DNA from: JAYWIG01 sp043789035
GTDB taxonomy: Bacteria; Pseudomonadota; Gammaproteobacteria; Burkholderiales; Burkholderiaceae_E
Assembly (NCBI GenBank): GCA_043789035.1
Contig: JAYWIG010000032.1
Location: 1-5,016, forward strand
Direction: 5' to 3'
DNA length: 5,016 bases
The notes beneath the pieces were generated by a model, which saw nothing but the letters and a program-made list of their open reading frames with translations, was not told the origin of the DNA and did no database searches. This document shows positions 1-5,016 of this stretch, one piece after another; the first letter of the stretch is position 1, and the number at the start of each line of letters is the position of its first letter. The translations under genes were made by a program, and so were the position numbers.

Positions 1-222
1 GGGTTCAAAGTGCTCTAAAAAATGGCTGGCGTGAACTTCGCTCACTGTGCCTTCATCGAGAGAGCCAAGATATTCCATCACATCTTGTTTGATCTGAGCC
101 CCAGAGGTTGGCCCGCTATCGACGCCCAAGAATCCGAGCTTTGGGTACTTGCCGCAACCGAGGTCTAGTTTGAGTGGCACTACAGTGTCAGTCGTATGTT
201 GAGTAATAGGGTTCATGTTCAT
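1..222 (-). CDS. Class I SAM-dependent methyltransferase, N-terminal part (runs off the left edge)
   Basis: The first 74 codons of a methyltransferase are visible; the rest lies beyond base 1. Residues 19-24 read LDLGCG, the glycine-rich SAM-binding motif I, and D35 in GFLGVD is the expected acidic residue at the end of the second strand, which normally holds the ribose hydroxyls of SAM. Residues 64-72 read HASHFLEHF, a signature of the predicted SAM-dependent methyltransferases of the COG4627/Methyltransf_11 kind, whose members are frequent in surface-polysaccharide clusters. The acceptor is not readable; methylation of a sugar in the glycan is an inference from context. The ATG at 222 is 7 bases after the stop of the upstream O-antigen ligase-like gene, with no visible Shine-Dalgarno sequence, which suggests translational coupling. 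A second in-frame ATG at 216 (residue 3) is an equally possible start. Confidence 0.85.
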   Translation of the reverse strand, partial: MNMNPITQHTTDTVVPLKLDLGCGKYPKLGFLGVDSGPTSGAQIKQDVMEYLGSLDEGTVSEVHASHFLEHFEP

Positions 223-229
223 TATCGAT

Positions 230-1759
230 TTAACTAAATACTAGCTTTTTCTGCCTTGTTTTTGCCTTGACGTTTGGTCGAGTTTCGCGGTAGATAGCCT
301 GACAAATTTGAATGGATAACCCTGATAGAGACCAGTAAATTAACGGAATAGTCAGAATGCTACTCACCGTAAAAATAATGATCGAAGAAGCTACCGTCAG
401 CGCGACGACGGTTATAACAATCACTCTTTGTTCATAGGGCAAACTCGGGCGCTTCCCTAGTTCTTTCAGAAGCAAACACAGCGGAAGAAAAAGACACCCG
501 CAAAATAGCGACAGGCCAATCAATCCGCTGCTCAAAGCTATATGCAAGTACGAGTTTACGATATCAATAATTCCTTCCCCTTGCCGGAGATCTTCTAACG
601 AATAGAAAAAATCACTTGCGCCAAGAAATGGGTTTTGTAAAAGAATGTTGTAGCCGAGGGTTAAGAGCTGCTGCCTATAGTTGACATTGAAGTCATCGAC
701 CTCCCCATAGAAAGGAATTAAGCCAATAAACTTGTCTTTAAGCGGCGAAGCTAGCAAGACTGCAGACAATAAAATTGACAAAAATCCAACCGTCATTAAA
801 TTCTTCATTGGATATCGAGATACAAAGATCATCACCAGCGCCATAGCGACAAACCCGACAAAAGGCCCTCTAGATAAGCTTGCATACAAGCCGCCAATGT
901 TAATCAACACTACTAAGTACCAATAAAGTTTTTTGGAGCTTAACGCGGCTATTCCGAGCCCTGCTCCCGCGCTAAGCACCAGCACAAAACCAAGCACAAT
1001 TGGTTGGCCGGTCGATGCTTGGGCGCGCAAGTCCTCTCCTCTTCCTAGGTAATTTCCATAACCAAAACCTGCGTTTAGAAGAGTTCGCACATTTGCGTAA
1101 AGTAGCCATTCTTTAGCGTATTCAAACATGGCGACTAACGCAATAAAGCAGCCAGTCAGTGCAAATATTGCTAGCACTTCTCTGATTTTCTCAAAGGTGA
1201 GCGGAAACCGGCTCATCACCAAATACGGTAGCAAAATGTCTAACGCCCCATAAAAAACACCTCTGCGCAGTACATTTGTAAATGTATTGAAGTCCAAAAG
1301 CAGCAAACACTGCAACAAAACATAACCCAGAAACAACCAGTCTGTCGGATGTTTGCCAAGAGGAACGTGCCCTGGTTGCTTAGTTAATGCCATATACGTT
1401 GGCAGCAAAATAACTAAGCTTAGTGTTCTGGAATAGTCAATCTGGAAGAAATAATTGATTATGCCGAGACCGGACACTTCTTTGATTACAAGTGGCATAG
1501 CGAAGAGCAGGCATAAATAGAACGCCGGGATATTTTGTTCTTTTCGAGTGGTAAACCAAAGTACGCTCGCAACCACCGCTAGGCAGAGCCAAAAATCTGG
1601 TATCAAGAAAATTGACACCGTTATACAGAGCCAAGCGATAGCTTTGTTTTTCGAAGATTGAACGTCAAGTCCTACTGTTGGTAGTGCATACCGAGATAGG
1701 CCAAAAGTGAACACACCGAAACTAATTAGAACTATGAGTACCCGTACACTATCACCCAC
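230..1759 (-). CDS. O-antigen ligase/polymerase-like integral membrane protein (Wzy_C/WaaL superfamily)
   Basis: A 509-residue, very hydrophobic protein with about 10-12 predicted membrane spans, for example near residues 5-22, 41-69, 78-95, 112-125, 141-157, 168-184, 195-212, 253-274, 279-316, 321-338, 404-431 and 446-482. Family-type signatures appear in order: RAQASTGQP (245-253), SLSRGPFVGF (294-303), then a long periplasmic-type loop with YRQQLL (361-366), NPFLGA (376-381) and DIVNSYL (399-405). This layout fits the O-antigen ligase/Wzy polymerase superfamily, which polymerises lipid-linked repeat units or transfers finished glycan to an acceptor in the periplasm. Which of the two it does cannot be told. 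The His that often precedes the Asn in the HN-x-YL motif is Val401 here. The tail is basic (RPNVKAKTRQKK). The start is GTG: GAGG at 1770-1767 overlaps the upstream TGA and sits 7 bases from it. It is the middle gene of the operon. Confidence 0.85.
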   Translation of the reverse strand: MGDSVRVLIVLISFGVFTFGLSRYALPTVGLDVQSSKNKAIAWLCITVSIFLIPDFWLCLAVVASVLWFTTRKEQNIPAFYLCLLFAMPLVIKEVSGLGIINYFFQIDYSRTLSLVILLPTYMALTKQPGHVPLGKHPTDWLFLGYVLLQCLLLLDFNTFTNVLRRGVFYGALDILLPYLVMSRFPLTFEKIREVLAIFALTGCFIALVAMFEYAKEWLLYANVRTLLNAGFGYGNYLGRGEDLRAQASTGQPIVLGFVLVLSAGAGLGIAALSSKKLYWYLVVLINIGGLYASLSRGPFVGFVAMALVMIFVSRYPMKNLMTVGFLSILLSAVLLASPLKDKFIGLIPFYGEVDDFNVNYRQQLLTLGYNILLQNPFLGASDFFYSLEDLRQGEGIIDIVNSYLHIALSSGLIGLSLFCGCLFLPLCLLLKELGKRPSLPYEQRVIVITVVALTVASSIIIFTVSSILTIPLIYWSLSGLSIQICQAIYRETRPNVKAKTRQKKLVFS

Positions 1760-1766
1760 AATAAGG

Positions 1767-1770
1767 CCTC
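1767..1770 (-). promoter_or_regulatory. Ribosome binding site deciding the GTG start of the O-antigen ligase-like gene
   Basis: On the minus strand GAGG lies 7 bases before the GTG at 1759, an ideal Shine-Dalgarno spacing. The site overlaps the TGA stop of the glycosyltransferase gene (TGAGG), so ribosomes ending that gene are in place to start the next one. This supports the GTG start over later start codons. Confidence 0.6.
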
Positions 1771-2965
1771 ATTTTGTCGTTTCTCGTTTCAAAATTTCTA
1801 CCCAAAACTTCACATCTCGGTAAAACTCTTTAATAGGCAAGTGTTTAAGCCCAAATAGTTTGATCTGAGACTTTAAGGTTTTAGCGCCATTGAGGCCAAA
1901 ATAACCGAAAGCCGATTCTAGTCTTGTCGTTTCGGCCGACGGGGCAGCGAGATTATCGGTAAACCGAGCGCGTGATAGAAATACTTCAAACTCATAGGAT
2001 GACTTCGTCCAATCTGGCCATTCGCTCGCAGTGGCTAGAGCATTTGTTCGCAATTCGGAAAGATATGGCCTATCTGAATTGAGGCGACGTACATGCTTTC
2101 TAACCTCACCCTTATCACCGACCTTGGCAACGAGGGAGTTCTTTTCATGCTCCATGTATTCTGCATGACCTGCAATTCCATAAGTAACTGCTGTACCGCC
2201 ACAATGAAACATTTCCAGCGGCGGACCGAACATTCCCTCAATGAGCGACAGTTTAAGAATGAGGTCGCATTGCCTCATTATCGAAGGCACTTGACCAATC
2301 GGCACGCTTGAAAACAACTTATCAACTTTTGGAAGCCACGCAATTTTTGTTGAAGTGAGCAACCAAGTCTCAATATCGTGAAACTCCTTAAGTAACCGAA
2401 TTGTTGGAATGACCTGTTTGAAGTCGATTCCCATAGGGCCCTCAACTAGTACTCTCAAGTGTTTTCTTGGGCTAGGCAAATCCTCTTTTTTTGGCGGATG
2501 ATATAGGTCTTTGTCTATTCCATTGCGTACTAAGGCGCAATCTTGAGAGTGATTTTCAAGTAAGTATTCTTTTATCCAAGTTGCCTCTGTCACATAGGAA
2601 AATGCCATTGAATATGTGGAGTCGACTAGTTCTCTTATGAATTTGCTTTCTTCGCCAAAGTAGAAGCGAGACTCAATAGATTGAACAAAGTAAACATACG
2701 ACTTTGCTTTAAGTGCAGGAGCTTGAAGTGCTGTTAACCAATAAGTCGCAACCACGCTGTCCCATGTCTGGGACGTAGACTCGTCCCATGTAAGTAAAGA
2801 AATTTCCTTGAGAAACGGATGCCAACATGAAAGCTGCTTGTTTTCCGGCTGATTGGAAAAGAAAAACACCTCGTGACCTTGTGACTTAAGAAATCTCGCA
2901 TGCTGAAAAACGACATACGTCCCACCCGAAATTCCAAGGCCAGGCAGCAAGAACAAAATTTTCAT
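1769..2965 (-). CDS. GT4-like glycosyltransferase (GT-B fold)
   Basis: A 398-residue cytoplasmic glycosyltransferase. It opens with a Rossmann strand and glycine-rich turn (MKILFLLPGLGISGG, 1-15) followed by a helix and HEVFFFS, typical of the acceptor-side domain of GT-B enzymes. YFVQSIESRFYFG (92-104) resembles the VQ-x-x-E-x-x-F/Y stretch of GT4 enzymes such as the rhamnosyltransferase WsaF. RVLVEGPMGIDFK (171-183) begins the second domain. EGMFGPPLE (243-251) is the E-x7-E nucleotide-sugar motif of GT4, followed by GGTAVTYGIAGHAEY. The sugar and linkage cannot be read; a deoxyhexose such as rhamnose is only a guess from the WsaF-like stretch. Residues about 335-398 form a basic tail beyond the core that might contact the membrane. 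The ATG at 2965 has no good Shine-Dalgarno sequence. It is the first clear gene of the minus-strand operon, ending 9 bases before the ligase-like gene. Confidence 0.85.
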   Translation of the reverse strand: MKILFLLPGLGISGGTYVVFQHARFLKSQGHEVFFFSNQPENKQLSCWHPFLKEISLLTWDESTSQTWDSVVATYWLTALQAPALKAKSYVYFVQSIESRFYFGEESKFIRELVDSTYSMAFSYVTEATWIKEYLLENHSQDCALVRNGIDKDLYHPPKKEDLPSPRKHLRVLVEGPMGIDFKQVIPTIRLLKEFHDIETWLLTSTKIAWLPKVDKLFSSVPIGQVPSIMRQCDLILKLSLIEGMFGPPLEMFHCGGTAVTYGIAGHAEYMEHEKNSLVAKVGDKGEVRKHVRRLNSDRPYLSELRTNALATASEWPDWTKSSYEFEVFLSRARFTDNLAAPSAETTRLESAFGYFGLNGAKTLKSQIKLFGLKHLPIKEFYRDVKFWVEILKRETTK

Positions 2966-3029
2966 TTGTTAGGAGCTGCAAAAATGCATGTACTCAATTG
3001 ATCTTATCCTTACTATGTGTGTAACACCG

Positions 3030-3062
3030 ACGGCCTAAAGCCGTAGGCGTTTTGAACACCTA
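3030..3062 (-). repeat. Cluster of overlapping inverted repeats upstream of the glycosyltransferase gene
   Basis: Three short stems share bases. ACGGC/GCCGT (3030-3034 with 3040-3044) has a 5-base loop. GCCTA/TAGGC (3033-3037 with 3044-3048) is an alternative that excludes the first. TAGGCGT (3044-3050) pairs with ACACCTA (3056-3062) around a 5-base loop; in minus-strand RNA this is a 7-bp stem with one G-U pair, whereas the plus strand has a C-A mismatch. The pairing therefore favours a leader RNA of the leftward operon, 65 to 97 bases before its ATG. There is no following U-tract, so it is not a classic terminator. It could be a leader structure or a protein-binding site. Confidence 0.4.
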
Positions 3063-3071
3063 ACAGTATTT

Positions 3072-3221
3072 TTACAGATATTTTGGACAAAGGCGTGACA
3101 AGTTCTTCTCGGTGTCTTGAATGAGCTTGGAGAGAGTCAAGATCTTTGGCCGAGTAGCTGTCTTTGAGTACCGTTCATCTATTGCCTTTGATAATACTTC
3201 TGTAACAAGTGAATAATTCAC
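3072..3221 (-). CDS. Candidate small ORF or gene remnant of 49 residues, function unknown
   Basis: A minus-strand frame from a GTG at 3221 to TAA at 3072 gives 49 residues, beginning MNYSLVTEVLSKAIDERYSK and ending LSRLCPKYL. It is hydrophilic and basic, with a protein-like pattern of spaced aliphatic and charged residues suggesting two helices (about 5-18 and 27-44), and no signal peptide or membrane segment. An in-frame TAG lies just upstream, there is no ATG, and no good ribosome binding site precedes the GTG. I do not recognise a family. It could be a small gene, the 3' end of a gene whose front was lost when the neighbouring plus-strand gene arrived, or chance. It overlaps the promoter proposed for the G8 gene. 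Confidence 0.27.
   Translation of the reverse strand: MNYSLVTEVLSKAIDERYSKTATRPKILTLSKLIQDTEKNLSRLCPKYL
3188..3217 (+). promoter_or_regulatory. Candidate sigma-70-type promoter for the G8 lipoprotein gene
   Basis: TTGATA (3188-3193, 5 of 6 to consensus) is followed after 18 bases by AATAAT (3212-3217, 5 of 6). Transcription would start near 3224, leaving a leader of about 45 bases before the ATG at 3269. The surrounding stretch is AT-rich, so such matches can arise by chance. Confidence 0.35.
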
Positions 3222-3247
3222 GAAACAATTAAAACTCTAGTTGGGGA

Positions 3248-3268
3248 ATGTCACGAAAGTGTTCATAA
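3248..3268 (+). other. Six-codon mini-ORF (MSRKCS) abutting the lipoprotein start
   Basis: ATG at 3248 opens the same frame as the G8 lipoprotein, encodes M-S-R-K-C-S and stops at TAA (3266-3268), directly followed by the ATG of the lipoprotein (TAAATG). GGGG at 3243-3246 is only one base from the mini-ORF start, too close for a good ribosome binding site. The Arg-Lys pair is what a signal peptide n-region needs and the downstream start lacks, so this may be a former N-terminus cut by a stop, a translated leader, or chance. Confidence 0.35.
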
Positions 3269-3325
3269 ATGCATCCCAATTTTTGTTTGTTAGCTATCTG
3301 TATGGCGGTTATGGTTGCCGCTTGC
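3269..3325 (+). other. Lipoprotein (signal peptidase II) signal of the G8 protein
   Basis: The 19 residues start MHPNFCLLAICMAVM and end in the lipobox V-A-A-C. The hydrophobic core (about 5-16) is adequate, but the n-region MHPN has no Arg or Lys, which is unusual for a bacterial signal peptide. Two further Cys (6 and 11) lie in the core. The cut would fall before C19, leaving a lipid-anchored Cys-Gly-Ser-Ser N-terminus. Confidence 0.7.
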
Positions 3326-5016
3326 GGCAGTTCAGAATCAATCCCAGCCAGTCTTACAGTGAGTTCCGGCGCGGCTGCCAACAACACCTCCGTAAAGTTG
3401 CAGCCATCAGCATCTACAGAAATTGCGTCGAGTAACACGCAACTACCACCTAATTCGCCAAATGTCGGATCTTCGCAGCCGGCTATAGCCGCCGAACTGG
3501 GAGAAAAGTGGTCCGACCCAAAAACATGGGGAGGTATTGTTCCGCCAGATGGTAGCAATGTGCTCATTCCTAAGGGCAAGGTTGTTTTGCTTGACCAAGC
3601 GGTGACAAATTTAGCGTTGCTGACGGTCGAAGGCCATTTAATAATTGATGATAAAAAGCCGATCAGCATTTCAGCTGGCAACATTGTTGTGAAGGGCACT
3701 TTCGAAGCAGGAACAGTCGCAGTGCCGCGAACAAATCCGCTTTCCATTACGTTAAACGGGACAAGTCAAGAACCGATTGCTGGGATGGGTGGAAGAGGGT
3801 TTTTTGTAGATGGCGGGCGCATAAGTTTGGTGAGTAAGCAAGGTGTAGTTCCATGGACGAAACTATCCGCGAATGCCGGCCTCGGTGCAACGGCATTAAC
3901 TACGATGGGACAAACATCGTGGAATGTGGGGGATTCCATTGCCATTGGGCCATCTGATTTTTATGGCACCCAGCAGACTGAGGTGAAAACCATTTCTGCC
4001 TTGAGAGCATCTGGATACGAAATCTCTACGCCATTGGCGGCTCGGCGATATGGCCAGTTGCAGACACTTGTGGGCGAAGCTTTAGTGGAGACAAGCAGCG
4101 TTGTTCCCTTTCCAGTTGGCAATCAAACACCTACCCAGTTTGACTCAAGAGCGCCTGTTGCTAATTTAACTAGGCTTATAAAGATTCAAGCGCCTGACGA
4201 TGTTTCATGGAAAGCCAATGGCCTTGGCGCGCAATTCATGATTATGGGAGCCTCGTCATCGACCACGATTGACGGTGTTGAACTAAGACGAATGGGACAA
4301 GCTGGATTAAAGGGAAGATACCCCATTCATTTCCATCAACTAAGTTACGATGGGTTAGGTAACGAAATTCAAACTTCGACCAATCGCACAGTAAAAAACA
4401 GTAGCGTCTGGGAGTCAAGCAACCGATGCGTTACGTTGCATGGCACAAACGACGTTTCACTTGAAAATAACGTTTGTTTTGATATAAAAGGCCATGCTAT
4501 TTTTCTTGAGGATGCGGTCGAAAAGCGCAATACTTTCAAAAACAACTTGGTTTTAAAAGTTCGAGTTCCGCAGACCCTAATTAATAACTCGGATGGCCCT
4601 GGTCATCTTAGAGGGCCGGCAGGGTTCTGGCTCACGCACCCGAACAATATCGTCATTGGTAATCATGTTGCCGATAGTGAAGGAACTGGATTTTGGCTGG
4701 CCTACCCTCGAAAGCCTCTTGGTTTAAATAAGCTTGTCAACACCATCCCTGACCGTACGCGCTTTGGTCAATTTGATTCTAATACTGCACATTCGAACTT
4801 TACTGTTGGTATTCACTTTGACGCCGCGCCGATCAACGATCAAGGGGATACCAGAGAGAGTGCTTACATTCCTACTGTAGACGACACCGAAGATCTGCTT
4901 AGCAATAGAGTCTCATTCAACATGAGCTCAAACTCTGTATGGAAGAATACTCAAGGGGGTTTTTGGAATAGAGTCACCTATGGAAATTATTTCAAGTGGA
5001 TTGCTGCCGATAATCT
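3269..5016 (+). CDS. G8-domain beta-helix lipoprotein resembling CEMIP/TMEM2 (runs off the right edge)
   Basis: 582 codons are open to the window end without a stop. Residues 1-19 form a lipoprotein signal with lipobox V-A-A-C and C19 as the lipidated residue; Gly at +2 predicts outer-membrane sorting in Gram-negatives. A Ser/Thr/Asn/Pro-rich linker (20-78) leads to a G8 domain starting at KWSDPKTWGG (W81) and reaching about residue 200, then W218-x-x-GD and a SDFYGTQQTE stretch. A right-handed beta-helix region follows with GRYPIHFH (349-356), RCVTLHG (386-392), GHAIFLED (408-415), GFWLTHPNN (452-460), GTGFWLAYP (472-480) and AHSNFTVGIHFD (507-518). From memory these match, in order, stretches of human CEMIP (KIAA1199) and TMEM2, proteins tied to hyaluronan breakdown. 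Binding or cleaving a polysaccharide at the cell surface is inferred; catalysis is not shown. The start is the ATG at 3269, since TAA directly precedes it and the next ATG (3302) leaves too short a signal. GAAAG at 3255-3259 is a weak ribosome binding site. Confidence 0.85.
   Translation, partial: MHPNFCLLAICMAVMVAACGSSESIPASLTVSSGAAANNTSVKLQPSASTEIASSNTQLPPNSPNVGSSQPAIAAELGEKWSDPKTWGGIVPPDGSNVLIPKGKVVLLDQAVTNLALLTVEGHLIIDDKKPISISAGNIVVKGTFEAGTVAVPRTNPLSITLNGTSQEPIAGMGGRGFFVDGGRISLVSKQGVVPWTKLSANAGLGATALTTMGQTSWNVGDSIAIGPSDFYGTQQTEVKTISALRASGYEISTPLAARRYGQLQTLVGEALVETSSVVPFPVGNQTPTQFDSRAPVANLTRLIKIQAPDDVSWKANGLGAQFMIMGASSSTTIDGVELRRMGQAGLKGRYPIHFHQLSYDGLGNEIQTSTNRTVKNSSVWESSNRCVTLHGTNDVSLENNVCFDIKGHAIFLEDAVEKRNTFKNNLVLKVRVPQTLINNSDGPGHLRGPAGFWLTHPNNIVIGNHVADSEGTGFWLAYPRKPLGLNKLVNTIPDRTRFGQFDSNTAHSNFTVGIHFDAAPINDQGDTRESAYIPTVDDTEDLLSNRVSFNMSSNSVWKNTQGGFWNRVTYGNYFKWIAADN

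Larger units (their letters stand above)
2966..3268. other. Divergent intergenic region between the glycan operon and the G8 lipoprotein gene
   Basis: About 300 bases separate two genes that point away from each other, so promoters for both should lie here. Listed separately within it are competing inverted repeats at 3030-3062, a candidate 49-codon minus-strand ORF at 3072-3221, a rightward promoter candidate at 3188-3217 and a mini-ORF at 3248-3268. AACACC occurs twice, 32 bases apart (3023-3028 and 3055-3060). An 8-base palindrome AAGATCTT lies at 3139-3146. No convincing -35/-10 pair was found for the leftward operon; TTGTCA at 3102-3097 on the minus strand has no good -10 partner. No sigma-54 -24/-12 element was found. 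Confidence 0.6.

Noticed and set aside
1754..1774. Six-codon ATG frame overlapping the glycosyltransferase stop (ATGA)
   Set aside because: It stops after six codons; the GTG at 1759, with GAGG 7 bases upstream, explains translation of the next gene.
3037..3052. Resemblance to the ops/JUMPstart element (GGCGGTAG) of polysaccharide operons
   Set aside because: The plus strand has GCCGTAGGCGT, which mismatches the core, and it is on the strand opposite to the glycan operon.
3121..3216. 31-residue plus-strand frame from ATG 3121
   Set aside because: There is no ribosome binding site, and the minus-strand frame through the same bases has a more protein-like composition.
2966..3268. Sigma-54/PrsR-type promoter, as seen upstream of some exopolysaccharide and PEP-CTERM genes
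   Set aside because: No GG-N10-GC element with the expected TGGCAC...TTGC context was found on either strand.
3241..3435. 64-residue plus-strand frame with a TTG start overlapping the lipoprotein start
   Set aside because: It is out of frame with the lipoprotein, whose lipobox and G8 motifs make the other frame the real one.
3229..3747. 172-residue minus-strand open frame opposite the start of the G8 gene
   Set aside because: It is antisense to the lipoprotein signal, linker and G8 domain, which have clear motifs. Its translation has no recognisable domain and looks like a shadow frame.

Overview
The window looks like part of a cell-surface polysaccharide locus from a Gram-negative bacterium. 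The evidence is a Wzy/WaaL-type membrane protein, a family 4 glycosyltransferase and a lipoprotein with a clear lipobox. Base composition is moderate and genes are tightly packed. A marine gammaproteobacterium is a reasonable guess, but nothing here fixes the taxon.

Left part (1-2965, minus strand): three genes are read right to left as one apparent operon. They are a GT4-like glycosyltransferase (2965-1769), a multi-spanning O-antigen ligase/polymerase-like protein (1759-230, GTG start) and a class I SAM-dependent methyltransferase that starts at 222 and leaves the window. Gaps are 9 and 7 bases, so translation is probably coupled. The likely division of labour is sugar addition, polymerisation or ligation of the glycan at the membrane, and methylation of a sugar or another pathway component.

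Middle (2966-3268): a divergent intergenic region. It holds competing short inverted repeats next to the glycosyltransferase, a candidate 49-residue minus-strand ORF (3221-3072) that may be a small gene or a remnant, and a plausible sigma-70-like promoter facing right.

Right part (3269-5016, plus strand): a long open frame with no stop before the window ends. It encodes a secreted lipoprotein with a G8 domain followed by a right-handed beta-helix region. The conserved stretches closely resemble the animal CEMIP (KIAA1199)/TMEM2 hyaluronan-depolymerisation proteins, including a GRYPIHFH motif. Next to a glycan assembly operon it may bind, trim or remodel an exported polysaccharide; that role is inferred. 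Its start is odd: an in-frame 6-codon mini-ORF with basic residues ends in a TAA that directly abuts the ATG.

No RNA genes, insertion sequences, CRISPR arrays or convincing terminators were seen.
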